Assembly (NCBI GenBank): GCA_013397845.1
Contig: VZTG01006782.1
Coordinates: 576,253 to 640,252, forward strand
Length of the DNA stretch: 64,000 nt
Direction of reading: 5' to 3'
DNA from: Melanocharis versteri
Lineage: Eukaryota; Chordata; Aves; Passeriformes; Melanocharitidae
How positions within the stretch are numbered: position 1 is the first letter of the stretch; the number at the start of each line of letters is the position of its first letter. A model generated the notes under the pieces. The model made no database searches and had not been told where the DNA came from. It saw nothing but the letters and a program-made list of their open reading frames with translations. Shown here piece after piece: positions 46,601 through 54,128 of the stretch. Both the position numbers and the translations under genes were made by a program.

Positions 46601-47737
46601 TGGAGCCAAGTTTCTGCCCAGTGCAAATGCCTCTTTGCTCAAGAAGGTGGTCCCACTCCTCTGTAAGCTTTGATACCTCCTGTTTCATCCCTGTGATACC
46701 AAGGAGCAGCTCAGCAGTAGCTCAGGAGCTGCTGTACTTTGAGGGAGGTGCTGTGTATCGTGTGGCAGCACCCTGGATCCCAGGATCCTGGCACAAGCAC
46801 ACTCCAGCAGAGTGCTGGTGCTGACAGGCCCACTGCAGAGCTGAGACACACCTGGACACACATTCAGACCTGTTTCACACAAACCCCTGTAGAACACCCG
46901 GGCCTCTGTGCTGCTCTCACATGGTCACTGTGGTTCAGGTACCTTCCTGGGCTTGGCTCTGCACCACCACACCTCCAGGCTCTGGTAACTGTTCTTTAAA
47001 GCCAGTTCTGTGCCTTACGTGCACAAGTGACAGGAGTTGGCTGGAGGAGAGGGGGAGAGGAAAAGGAGGAGTCATCAGGTTCTGTTCATGTTTGAGTAAG
47101 GCCTGTAGACATTGGTGAGAGAGGGGGGACATGGTCAGTTGAATAATCAGATGCTCTTGTAATGTTTATTCCCATTCAGAATTGTTGTACGAGGATGTAT
47201 TTACAGTGTGGGAAGTTATTTGGGCAGCAAAGCACATCTCTTCAGAACATTTTGTCCTTTTCATTGCCTTAGCACTTGTGGAAGTTTATCGAGAGATTAT
47301 CCGTGATAACAACATGGACTTCACTGATATCATCAAGTTTTTTAATGGTAAGAGCCATTTTGATAGAAAGTGATGAGACTTTGCTCCTTCTCCCTTCCTG
47401 AGACTGTCTGGTGCAGTTCTTGTCATGACAAACCCCTGCTCATTTTAAGCTCTGAGTCTCAATGCCAGGACCTGCAGCACAAGGGATTCATCCACTTCTT
47501 CTGTCTTTAATTCTTCAAAACCAACCCCCTGCAACACTCTGGGATTGCTGCTTGTTACACTAATTAATTAATGCTAATGCTACATGAATATCAGTGCCAG
47601 GGCAGGAAGGTGGTGCTGACAGTTAAGATGTTTGTCTGTGTCCCTTAGAAATGGCCGAGCACCACGATGCCGCGGAGATCCTGAGGATAGCCAGAGACCT
47701 CGTCTACAAAGTGCAGACACTGATTGAGAACAAGTGA
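17039..47737 (+). CDS. SGSM2: SGSM2 (RUTBC1), RUN and TBC domain Rab GTPase-activating protein; first coding exon missing in gap
   Basis: SGSM2 binds Rab9A through its N-terminal half and accelerates GTP hydrolysis on Rab32 and Rab33B (established for mammalian RUTBC1), acting in endosome and melanosome-related traffic. Visible coding exons: 17039-17114, 27010-27172, 28973-29134, 30994-31061, 31562-31707, 32106-32240, 32679-32803, 33092-33159, 33527-33687, 34195-34324, optional 35700-35834, 38414-38564, 39135-39199, 40000-40145, 40551-40679, 43058-43240, 43583-43957, 44631-44755, 45199-45281, 45751-45860, 46300-46396, 47180-47347, 47649-47737. All introns are GT-AG and phases match throughout. 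They encode 984 residues, or 1029 with the cassette; about 19 more are expected from the missing exon, agreeing with human 1006/1051. The RUN region occupies roughly visible residues 10-180. The TBC domain starts at [10 protein letters not shown], with the arginine finger in IDKDVQR (R781) and the glutamine finger in GYVQG (Q815), separated from its start by a long acidic insert. The paralogue SGSM1 is less likely given the exact sequence. Confidence 0.96.
18601..18876. repeat. 12-bp minisatellite, 23 perfect units
   Basis: TGTATCTGAGGC is repeated 23 times without a single mismatch. It is flanked by degenerate TGTGGC/TGAGGC hexamers at about 18541-18600 and 18877-18905. Because 12 is a multiple of three it gives monotonous open frames: EAVS and LRLY repeats on +, RYSL on -. 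Intronic position and lack of start or splice context argue against translation. Confidence 0.97.
20370..20455 (+). mobile_element. Possible degenerate CR1 LINE fragment
   Basis: The stretch with GCCTCTCCTAGAGGAGCTGA followed by a GGCTCAGCC element resembles the CR1 segment with CCTCTCCTAxGAGGAxxGCTGAG and TTCAGCCTGG. It is short and diverged; assignment is from memory of the avian CR1 consensus only. Confidence 0.3.
25611..25664. repeat. Hexanucleotide repeat (GCTCCT)9
   Basis: Nine uninterrupted GCTCCT units in SGSM2 intron 2. They read as poly-Leu, Ala-Pro or Arg-Ser depending on frame, which explains low-complexity open frames at this place. Confidence 0.93.
27010..27172 (+). CDS. SGSM2: SGSM2 exon 3 (RUN region)
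   Basis: Acceptor TTCCCGCAG, donor GTGAGG. Encodes [19 protein letters not shown], then [13 protein letters not shown] and a Q-rich [12 protein letters not shown] stretch. Strongly GC-rich relative to the flanking introns. Confidence 0.94.
28973..29134 (+). CDS. SGSM2: SGSM2 exon 4 (RUN region)
   Basis: Acceptor CACCTTTGCAG, donor GTAAGG. Starts with a poorly conserved [19 protein letters not shown] linker, then the conserved [20 protein letters not shown]. Confidence 0.93.
30994..31061 (+). CDS. SGSM2: SGSM2 exon 5 (RUN region)
   Basis: Acceptor TTATTCCTAG, donor GTGAGT. Encodes [20 protein letters not shown] and LL, phase 2 in and phase 1 out. Confidence 0.94.
31562..31707 (+). CDS. SGSM2: SGSM2 exon 6 (end of RUN region)
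   Basis: Acceptor TTTTCCTAG, donor GTAGGT. Encodes [20 protein letters not shown] and then [20 protein letters not shown], ending KRPALG. Donor choice is fixed by phase 0 continuity with the next exon (IRKRHSS). Confidence 0.94.
32106..32240 (+). CDS. SGSM2: SGSM2 exon 7
   Basis: Acceptor GTGTGTGCAG, donor GTGAGT, 135 bp in phase 0. Encodes [20 protein letters not shown] and ends [12 protein letters not shown]. Confidence 0.94.
32679..32803 (+). CDS. SGSM2: SGSM2 exon 8
   Basis: Acceptor TGTGAACAG, donor GTACTC. Encodes [20 protein letters not shown] and then [20 protein letters not shown], the start of the Rab9-binding/PH-like middle region. Confidence 0.94.
33092..33159 (+). CDS. SGSM2: SGSM2 exon 9
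   Basis: Acceptor CCCTTTTAG, donor GTAAGC. Encodes [20 protein letters not shown] and QQ, ending in phase 1. Confidence 0.94.
33527..33687 (+). CDS. SGSM2: SGSM2 exon 10, with tandem acceptor
   Basis: The acceptor is CCCTTGCAGCAG, a NAGNAG tandem. The downstream AG (exon from 33527) gives [16 protein letters not shown] and matches the vertebrate protein length; the upstream AG (exon from 33524) keeps frame and gives HQQPESRW. The exon goes on with [20 protein letters not shown] and ends QQGK before GTACTG. Confidence 0.92.
34195..34324 (+). CDS. SGSM2: SGSM2 exon 11
   Basis: Acceptor TTCTCTAG, donor GTAAGT. Encodes [20 protein letters not shown] and ends [15 protein letters not shown], phase 1 out, compatible with either the cassette exon or exon 13. 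Confidence 0.94.
35700..35834 (+). CDS. SGSM2: SGSM2 exon 12, optional 45-codon cassette exon
   Basis: Acceptor TTTGAGCAG. In frame after exon 11 it reads [20 protein letters not shown], an acidic EEEED run, then [20 protein letters not shown]. This block is known from SGSM1 and the longer SGSM2 isoform (45-residue difference between the two human isoforms). Both ends are phase 1, so skipping keeps the frame. The donor that restores the family sequence is AAAG|GTTTTT, which is weak, and the frame stays open beyond it to a TGA at 35942-35944. Confidence 0.85.
35835..36630 (+). other. SGSM2: Possible alternative last-exon extension of SGSM2 exon 12
   Basis: If the weak donor at 35835 is not used, translation continues for about 36 residues ([20 protein letters not shown], then [15 protein letters not shown]) to a TGA at 35942-35944. 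An AATAAA at 36606-36611 lies about 660 bases further on and could end such a transcript. The product would keep the RUN region but lack the whole TBC domain. This is inference from open frame and signals only. Confidence 0.4.
36631..38413 (+). other. Rest of SGSM2 intron 12
   Basis: AT-rich sequence without coding signal. A short CR1-like 3' end lies near 38061. A small 14-bp tandem duplication (AACAATTTTCAAGT) occurs just downstream at about 38660-38687, in the next intron. Confidence 0.65.
38055..38095 (+). mobile_element. Possible CR1 LINE 3'-end fragment
   Basis: AGTTGGGCTAGATGATCTCT is close to the conserved near-terminal segment of avian CR1 elements (GTTGGACTAGATGATCT). Flanks are too diverged to define ends, and no ATTCTATG tail is visible. 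Confidence 0.4.
38414..38564 (+). CDS. SGSM2: SGSM2 exon 13
   Basis: Acceptor TTTTTCCACAG, donor GTGAGC. Encodes [20 protein letters not shown] and then a Cys/Ser-rich stretch ([20 protein letters not shown]). Confidence 0.94.
39135..39199 (+). CDS. SGSM2: SGSM2 exon 14
   Basis: Acceptor CCTCTCCACAG, donor GTAAGT. Encodes [20 protein letters not shown] and G, phase 2 in and phase 1 out. Confidence 0.94.
39500..39999. repeat. GC-rich minisatellite with splice-acceptor-like units, containing a 37-N gap (39736-39772)
   Basis: Units of about 25-36 bp built on CAGG(C/T)(A/T)GG(G/T)CTGTCCCTGG followed by GTTCCCCC. A higher-order repeat is visible: GCGAGCTCAGTTCAGGCAGG occurs at 39791 and, with one final difference, at 39500, and the next ~90 bases nearly match. 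Most units end in CCCCCCAG|G, resembling a 3' splice site, and the array runs straight into the genuine acceptor of exon 15 (CTGTCCCCGCAG). All three + frames are open across it. Confidence 0.9.
40000..40145 (+). CDS. SGSM2: SGSM2 exon 15
   Basis: Acceptor GTCCCCGCAG at the end of the minisatellite, donor GTCAGT. Encodes [20 protein letters not shown] and then [14 protein letters not shown], phase 1 in and phase 0 out. Confidence 0.94.
40551..40679 (+). CDS. SGSM2: SGSM2 exon 16 (start of TBC domain)
   Basis: Acceptor CCACTGTAG, donor GTAAGC, 129 bp in phase 0. Encodes [20 protein letters not shown] and then [20 protein letters not shown]. The VWPFLLG block is the classical first TBC motif. 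Confidence 0.95.
40680..43057 (+). other. SGSM2 intron 16
   Basis: A 2.4-kb intron, mostly AT-rich. A small CpG-dense island at about 42300-42341 is followed by an acceptor-like TTTCTCTTCAG ending near 42374. No open frame that joins to exon 17 was recognised. Confidence 0.6.
43058..43240 (+). CDS. SGSM2: SGSM2 exon 17
   Basis: Acceptor TCTGTCTGCAG, donor GTAGGT, 183 bp in phase 0. Encodes [20 protein letters not shown] and ends [15 protein letters not shown]. Confidence 0.95.
43583..43957 (+). CDS. SGSM2: SGSM2 exon 18 (acidic insert within TBC domain)
   Basis: Acceptor CGTGTCCCAG, donor GTAGGT, 375 bp in phase 0. Starts [20 protein letters not shown], contains the conserved [20 protein letters not shown] and ends VCAASYT. 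The outer parts are low complexity and acidic and diverge from the human protein; the serine-rich core is conserved. Very GC-rich in its first half. Confidence 0.94.
44631..44755 (+). CDS. SGSM2: SGSM2 exon 19 (TBC arginine finger)
   Basis: Acceptor TCTGTTCTAG, donor GTAATG. Encodes [20 protein letters not shown] and then [27 protein letters not shown] is the IxxDxxR motif carrying the catalytic arginine. Confidence 0.96.
45199..45281 (+). CDS. SGSM2: SGSM2 exon 20 (TBC glutamine finger)
   Basis: Acceptor TTTCCACAG, donor GTAGGA. Encodes [20 protein letters not shown] and LMVILDN. YVQG is the YxQ motif that supplies the catalytic glutamine, so both fingers are intact. Confidence 0.96.
45751..45860 (+). 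CDS. SGSM2: SGSM2 exon 21
   Basis: Acceptor GTCCCTGCAG, donor GTGAGT. Encodes [20 protein letters not shown] and then [15 protein letters not shown]. Confidence 0.96.
46300..46396 (+). CDS. SGSM2: SGSM2 exon 22
   Basis: Acceptor TCCATTCTAG, donor GTAATA. Encodes [20 protein letters not shown] and then [12 protein letters not shown], a typical TBC helix block. Confidence 0.96.
47180..47347 (+). CDS. SGSM2: SGSM2 exon 23
   Basis: Acceptor CCCATTCAG, donor GTAAGA. Encodes [20 protein letters not shown] and ends [13 protein letters not shown]. Confidence 0.96.
47649..47737 (+). CDS. SGSM2: SGSM2 exon 24 (last)
   Basis: Acceptor GTGTCCCTTAG. Encodes [20 protein letters not shown] and VQTLIENK, with TGA at 47735-47737, the same C-terminus as in mammals. 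Confidence 0.96.
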
Positions 47738-47840
47738 CCATGGACAGGCTGTCTCTGGGGCCTCGCTCTGAGCCACTGGATGGAGCATTCCTTGCACTGT
47801 AATTCCAAATGGTGTTTTAATTGCATCTTCCATGTAATGT

Positions 47841-47846
47841 AATAAA
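47841..47846 (+). terminator. SGSM2: Proximal polyadenylation signal of SGSM2
   Basis: AATAAA in TGTAATAAATAGTG, 104 bases after the stop codon. Downstream sequence is not strongly GT-rich, so usage is uncertain. Confidence 0.45.
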
Positions 47847-49477
47847 TAGTGAGGAGATGATAACAGACTTTTAAAACCCGAACTTTCCCTTCACCAGATG
47901 AGGTTGGTGTTTGATAGTCCTTGTTACGCTCACTTTGTATTTCTAGACAAAATCTTTTTGCATTCTCTATTTCCCTCTCTAGAAGACATCTGTCTACATC
48001 TTTGCGATGTTGAAAGGGGGGATTTGACCAACTGCAACATTTCTATTTTAACTTACTGCACCTGTAAAGCCTGGATGCACCTTGTGTGCTCTGCCAGAAG
48101 CTGCCATGGAGGCAAGCTGGGTCCACTGTTGCAAGCTTTGGACTGGGTCCTTGGAGGAGCACGGTCCTGGACTCGTTGTCTTTGCCTTGAACATGGAAGA
48201 GAATGTGTCTGAGCTCGTGTTGCTAAAACATTTGGGTTTGTATTTAGCAGTGATTAAAGCTGATAAGGTTCCTGGCTGGGAGAATGGCCTTAACCTAAAT
48301 GCCACAGTTACATGGGAGCAGTGATGAGCTCATGAGCTAAAACACCAGTTTGGCCTTGGCTGACTGGCTCACACTGCTCAGTCTTCATGGCCTACACAGA
48401 CCTGCCTTTGTTTTGCTTTGCAAACTGACCCTGTGACCACTCCCAGCTGCCAAGACCTGCTCCCTGTTGCTCAGGTGAGCAGGTTCAGCCCACGGACAGG
48501 GCCCTGCTCACACTGGCAGCTCCTGCTCCCTGTGCTGTGCAGAGCCATGGATTCACATGCCATGGAGAGCAGATGGCAGTGCCCAGCCTCCTCCAGATCA
48601 CTCACTGCACACTCCTGCTCCTCCCTGCTCTGCCGAGCTTTCGGGGGGGAATCTCCATGGCGTCCCCCAGACACAAACCAGGCACTCGTCTCTGTGAGCC
48701 CTTGCCAGGTGAAGGAGCTGGAATTGCTGGGGGGCTCTGAGTTGCTGCTGCAGCCCCTGCTGGGGTGTGGAGCCCTCCCTGTGGCCCTGGACAGGCTGTG
48801 CCCCAGCCCCCTGCCCAGCCCTGTGCCCAAGGAGCGGCAGGCACCAGTGGGGAACTGGGCTCTGCTGGGACTGCTGGCCTCCTCTGCACTGCACGGGGCA
48901 GAACTCACCTGTGCTCTTCTTGCTGTCCCCGGGTGCGTGCTGCTGCTGCGTGAACGTGTATCTCTGGGTCAGGCAGAGGGAGGGAGGAGGCAGGTTTTTG
49001 CTCATGGAGTCAGCTGCAGATCCCTTGGACACTTGTGACCCATGCTCCTGGCACAGAAAGTCCTGCAGCCCCTGCTCCTGGCCCTCTGCAGGTCCGAGCT
49101 CATCCCCAGTCCCAGCAGTGCCCAACCTCCACAGCCCCCACGGCTGCTCAGCAGTCCCAAAAGTGCTCCAGGTGTGTCTGTCTGTTCACTTGAAAACTGA
49201 AAAAGTATTTTTTAAAAGAATGAGAAGAGTGAGAAAAATCTCCAACTCCCAGAGCCCAGGGAGTGATGGATGTACAGATAATACTGCACTATTTTCCTTT
49301 GGTATGTTGGGAATGTTCTGTACAGCTGTTTCACACAAACCCAATCTGTGAACTTTGCTGTATTTATTAGAACCTTCTGTCTGATTGGATTTTATCAATG
49401 TTGTGTATTATTTATTTTTGTTGGGAGCAGACTATTCTCTTTATTGTTCAATTATTTATGTTTAAATGTAACTTATG

Positions 49478-49483
49478 AATAAA
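49478..49483 (+). terminator. SGSM2: Distal polyadenylation signal of SGSM2
   Basis: AATAAA in CTTATGAATAAATACTTATC at the end of an AT-rich tract, the best + strand gene end before the convergent MNT gene. Confidence 0.55.
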
Positions 49484-49500
49484 TACTTATCGTCAAGGCA

Positions 49501-51110
49501 TCCCGTGGAGCTCTTTGGGAGCAATTTCTCTCCCCCCAAGGTGATTCCAGTGACTGAACACGGATGAGGCTGTCTGGGAGGATAGGGCAAGATGTAATAA
49601 ATGTTTCTCTGATGAGCTGCATGGGCTGTAGTGCTAAAGGCAATAAATAGGTCACCATTAAGTAGACTCCTGAGGTCCCTTAAATGACTTTAAGGGCAGC
49701 TTTAATGCACCCAACTGGCTGAGCCTGAGCCAGCCCAGCCCAGGAACAGAAATAAGCCTATGATAAGTGTTAAAAAGTAAAAGTTTCATCCTGAAATTTT
49801 AGGCCTGATTGTGCTGCAGCTGCATTGAATCCAGCTGAGCTGCTGGACTTCCAGGAGAGATCCTCCTCCATCACTCCCTGTCCCTGTTCAAACCCCTTAA
49901 ACTCCTCTGGCTACATCTCCTCTGCAGCAGGGATGGTCCCTCCTCAGTCTCACCTGCCTGCTTGGCAGTTTTTGCAGCAGTGTTCCAGGTTTTTAGGCCA
50001 AATAGGTCTGCCTGGAGATGAGTCCCTGGGGAGTTATGGAACATTTCCCTATTCCACTGTAAAAAGGCCCAACAAAGGCCTCTGTGTGCTGGGGTGGGTG
50101 CAGCCATCCCTCAGCCACTGCTCGTTACAGCTGCTAATCAGGTATTTATCCCTATCAACAAGGATCAGCCCTTTATGAAGAGCATCCAAAGACATGTTGG
50201 CCTAAATAAACTTCCAGTGGCCTTGTGTCCTCTGCATTCACCTGTCTACATGGTGGGACTGGGGTGGGCACCTGAGCACCACAGCTGGGGTTACAGCTGG
50301 CTCTTGTCCCTCTGTCCTTCCCACACGTCCCACACCATTCCCTTTGTGCAGTCAGTAATTTTTAACGCAGGTTTTTAGACCCGTGGTGTTCTCCCCCAGC
50401 CCCTGTGCCTGAGGCCCCCCCGGGGGCACAGCCCCACCCCTGACCTGCTGCCCCAACACCACCGAGGGTTTGACTTGCCCTGTGCTGGTTGACCATCCAT
50501 GTCCATCACGTCCACTACTGGAGACAAGGCACCGGGAGAAGCTGGGACTCCAACTTCAGCACCTGCAGGAGAGAGAGCAGGTACAGGTGAGGCAGCTCTG
50601 GCCAGGCTGTTCAGCCCCTCCCTGCTCGCCCTGCACAGCCCCAACCCAGGGCACAGGAAGGACGCCCTGCCAGGGTGGGAGAGTCCCAGCAGGGAGGGTC
50701 CCGGGCACAACGCTGCTCTGCTGGGCCTCAGTGGGGCTGGCAGGAGCCCTCTGCCCTGCAGCAGGGCTGGGAGGGGCTCCAGCCCGAGTCCTCTCGGCTC
50801 AGCAGGAGAAGGGCACAGGACAGGGCACCGTTTTCAAAGATCTCACAGATTCCTGAAGCTGCAAAGGCTTTGCTTTCCCCCAGCACAGCACTGCTGGATC
50901 CAGACACACGCACGGCCCTCCTGAACATCTGTCCTGCTCTGGGTGAGCTCCAGCCCCACGGATCTGTGACACGCTCCTGGAGCAGCGGCGATGGCTCCAG
51001 AGGGAGGGAAGGCATTGCTCTTGGAACTGGGAAATCACAAACAAAGTGAGGGATCTGCATGCAAAGCACAGGGAAGCAAATGCAGAAACCTGTTTCTGAT
51101 TTCAGTGCAT
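49501..51110. other. Convergent intergenic interval SGSM2-MNT
   Basis: Contains further AATAAA hexamers on + (around 49596, 49641 and 50202) and a GC-rich part at 50.38-50.95 kb. Inside it, + strand 50505-50590 reads as a charged, Gln-rich helix-like peptide ending at GT dinucleotides; see findings. No recognised gene. Confidence 0.5.
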
Positions 51111-51111
51111 G

Positions 51112-51134
51112 TTTATTTCAGTTTTATATTTATT
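51112..51134 (-). terminator. MNT: Distal polyadenylation signals of MNT (two AATAAA)
   Basis: On the minus strand AATAAA occurs at 51134-51129 and again at 51117-51112, after an AT-rich stretch reading CTTGCCTGAAATAAATAT. This spacing and context are typical of a vertebrate 3' end. Confidence 0.45.
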
Positions 51135-54122
51135 TCAGGCAAGTGCTTATTACATGGATATCATTCATGTTGGATACCTAAATTCTGGAGCATGAAGAGC
51201 CAGTATTGTACAGCTGAATAGTAAAAATACAATATGTACAAAATTAGTTGCTTTTTCACATAGCAGATGTATCCAAACACATAAAAATCTTTACAGTCTA
51301 GTTTGTCAATATTCAGTATTTCAGTAAATTGGTAACACAGTGACACGTCCTCACTGTAAACACAGACTGCACCTGCCCAGGTGCGGGCGAGCAGGGGGGT
51401 TCCTGTGAGGTGCAGGGGAGGGACAGGGGCTCCGGGCCAGCGATGGCAGCGACTGGGCTCACAAACAGCAGCTCCAGTGACACATTCCTAACGCAGGGAG
51501 CACAGCGAGATCAAATAAATAAATAAATGCTTTAGGCAGGAGGGAGGGAGGTCACATGCAGTGACAGAGCAGGGGGTCCCCGCTCCCACCACGGCTCCTC
51601 ACCCAGCGATGCCCAGGCTAGGGCCTGACCAGAAGCCAATAAATCATTGGGTGGTTGCAGTCAGTCCCTGATTTCTCGCTCTGTCAAGCCCCACCACACT
51701 TTTGGCTCAGGTTGTTAAGGCGTATCCATAAGGCATTCGCACCGGGATCCCGCGGGGCCAGCGGCCAGCGCGGCTCTGGCCGGAGCGTTCCGATGGTCAG
51801 CACGGGGCAGCACCGCGGCCAGCGCGGGCCCCTGTGCCTGCCACAGCAACACAACCTCGGGGAGGACGTGCCTGCCTGCCTGCCAGCCAGGGAAAACCTC
51901 AGAGCAGAGACGGGCTGGGAGTTTGGGGCATTTCCCTGGTGAGCCGTGGATTCTGCACCAGCGCTCCCTCACTCTCAAATTCCCGTTCACAGCACAAGGA
52001 ACGGGGTGAATCAATGGGCCACATCTAGAGCTCGAGCAGAACCAGCCATGCCGTCCAGATGAGGAGCACAATGCCATCCCATGGCCCATTCCCACCACAT
52101 CCCAGCACAGAACAGCCCCGTCCCCACACCAACAGTGAGGGGATGGAGGCGACTGGGGCCTTCCTTTGCTGTTCAGCAGCCCCAGGCTAGGAGTGAGCCA
52201 GCCTGGGAACAGCCAAACACAACCTTTGCCAAGACTGCACCCATCCAGTGCTGGGCTCGGGCTGGTATTTCAACAGTTCAAGTTTGGATTATCAAGTTCT
52301 GTATATAACTGGGACAGAAAGAAGCCATGACTTATTCTATCCACAGTCTATTTTCCTTAACACTAAACATCCGCTCCTAACAACTGATTTTTCACTCATG
52401 GAGGAAATAACCTAAAGATAGTGTTATAACCCATTTTAATCTGTCCCAAATGATAACAAGGGATGGAAAACAGGCCATAAGTATGAGGGGTTTCCTCTCC
52501 TCACCCCCATAGCTTTTAGAATCAAAATAAGATTGGAAAGAACAACTGTTCAGAAAAAAACCTGCCAAGTCTCAGAGGAGCCTCACTTGCAAGTGCTCAG
52601 AGCTGCCCACCTCCACACCAGCTCCAAGAGCCCTCTGCAGCAGCCACGTATCTAACTAAGCTAACTAAGCAAGTGCCCAAACACTGAGACAGGCTGAGCC
52701 TAAGTCCTGCTCAGGTAAGCAGAGGTCAACTGGTTCATTTGGCCAAGGCTACTCACCCCGCTGGGGACACTGGATAGCCATCACAGAAAGCAAAGGGGCC
52801 AAACAAGCACTGACCACATTGTCACATGGGGCAAAGGACACCTTCCCCCCAACCCCTGGCACACGGGGGTCTCCCAGAGCCCCTTGTACCCACCCAACTT
52901 GGAACAGTTCTCACTTTTTGTTTCTTTAAATGCAAAAAACGCCCTCAGGATGCAAACCAGTCCAAAGAGACACAGGCTACATACAAAAACCAGACACAAT
53001 AAGCCTTGCATTGCATGTCTACAGGAATCTACCAGGCGTGCGCACGGACAACCACACCGACACCGACACAGCAGCGACAGCTCACCTCCACCTAAACAAC
53101 CCAAAGGCATTTTTTTTGTTTCTTTTGTTACAGAAGGCCACTTTGAAATAAAACAAATTAAAAAAAGGACAAGGAGCCCAACAGCAGCAGCCGGCTCAGT
53201 GGGATGACGAACGCTCCGGACACGCCGCGGGCGCCTGGAGAGCAGAGGCCTCTGCAAAGGCCGTCCCCTCTGTCCAGCTCCGCTCAAAAAACCAAAACCC
53301 CGCCATGCCAGTGGCCCAGTGGTGACACCACAGCCCTTCTGGCCTTTAACACCCAGCACTCAGCCCCAGCACGGACAGACAGACGGACATACACACACAC
53401 ATGCAGAAAAACCCCGATGGCAGCAGTTTGGCTGCAGCCCTTATTTCCCCACGTGAAATGTGGGTCACCAGCTGCCCCTGCACTGTGCCCCCAGGGACAC
53501 ACGACCCACTGCCTCTCGGATCCCACTCAAGCAACTGCAGAGAACACGGGAAATCGGATCACTTCCCTTCCTAAGATAAACCACGCAGATCTGGCTAATC
53601 TTTACTGGTGAGGTCAGGAATACATTCCTGTATCTAAAGTGTCAGCGTTAGGAGCTCTTTTCAGGATCATTTTAAAGCAGCAGTTTGGGTTCTTTGCCCT
53701 CTGCCTGCACCTCCCTGGCAGGCGAGCTGGAAGTGGCTGTGGCAGGCACTGGGGCTGCCGCGGGCGGGCTCAGCCCAGCCGGGCAGCACGAGGTTTCCCC
53801 ACGGCACCGCAGCCACCCCGGGGCTCTGTGCCCACAGCTCTGCTCAACCTCAAACACCCCTGGCCGTGCTGGCTGAGCTCCGAGCACAGGCCCAGCTCCT
53901 GAGCACGATTTGGCTGTCAGCAGCAGGACAAGCGTGGGCTGCAAGGGCACCTGCCCTCGGCAGAACCATCTCCACTGACCAACAGGCTCCCAGCCAGGTG
54001 AGGCAGGACAGAAAATCCTCTCAAACGTCTACGTAGAAACCCCATTTTCTATTGTTTCTGTGGTATGGTTACCAATAACTAATATTATTCAACAACAGAA
54101 GAGATTTCTTGTAAACTTCATA

Positions 54123-54128
54123 TTTATT
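54123..54128 (-). terminator. MNT: Proximal polyadenylation signal of MNT
   Basis: Minus-strand AATAAA in ATCAATAAATATGAAG, followed 25-35 bases later by TCTTCTGTTGTTG, a good GU-rich downstream element. It gives a 3' UTR of about 3.0 kb. Confidence 0.55.

Larger units (their letters stand above)
43958..47648 (+). other. Introns between SGSM2 exons 18 and 24; nothing else seen
   Basis: The intervals 43958-44630, 44756-45198, 45282-45750, 45861-46299, 46397-47179 and 47348-47648 carry only splice signals. Confidence 0.7.
47738..49500 (+). other. SGSM2: SGSM2 3' UTR
   Basis: Noncoding sequence between the stop codon and a distal AATAAA. Its last 150 bases are AT-rich with ATTTATT elements (TATTATTTATTTTTG, AATTATTTATG), typical of a 3' UTR end. 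A proximal signal at 47841 would give a 3' UTR of only about 125 bases. The GC-rich middle (48.4-49.1 kb) makes long spurious open frames on both strands. Confidence 0.55.

Noticed and set aside
48418..49125. 206-codon + frame and 145-175 codon - frames in 48.4-49.1 kb
   Set aside because: GC-rich 3' UTR sequence downstream of the SGSM2 stop; frames on both strands overlap and show no domain.
52781..53359. 192-codon minus-strand frame
   Set aside because: Lies in the presumed MNT 3' UTR; hydrophobic low-information sequence without family resemblance.
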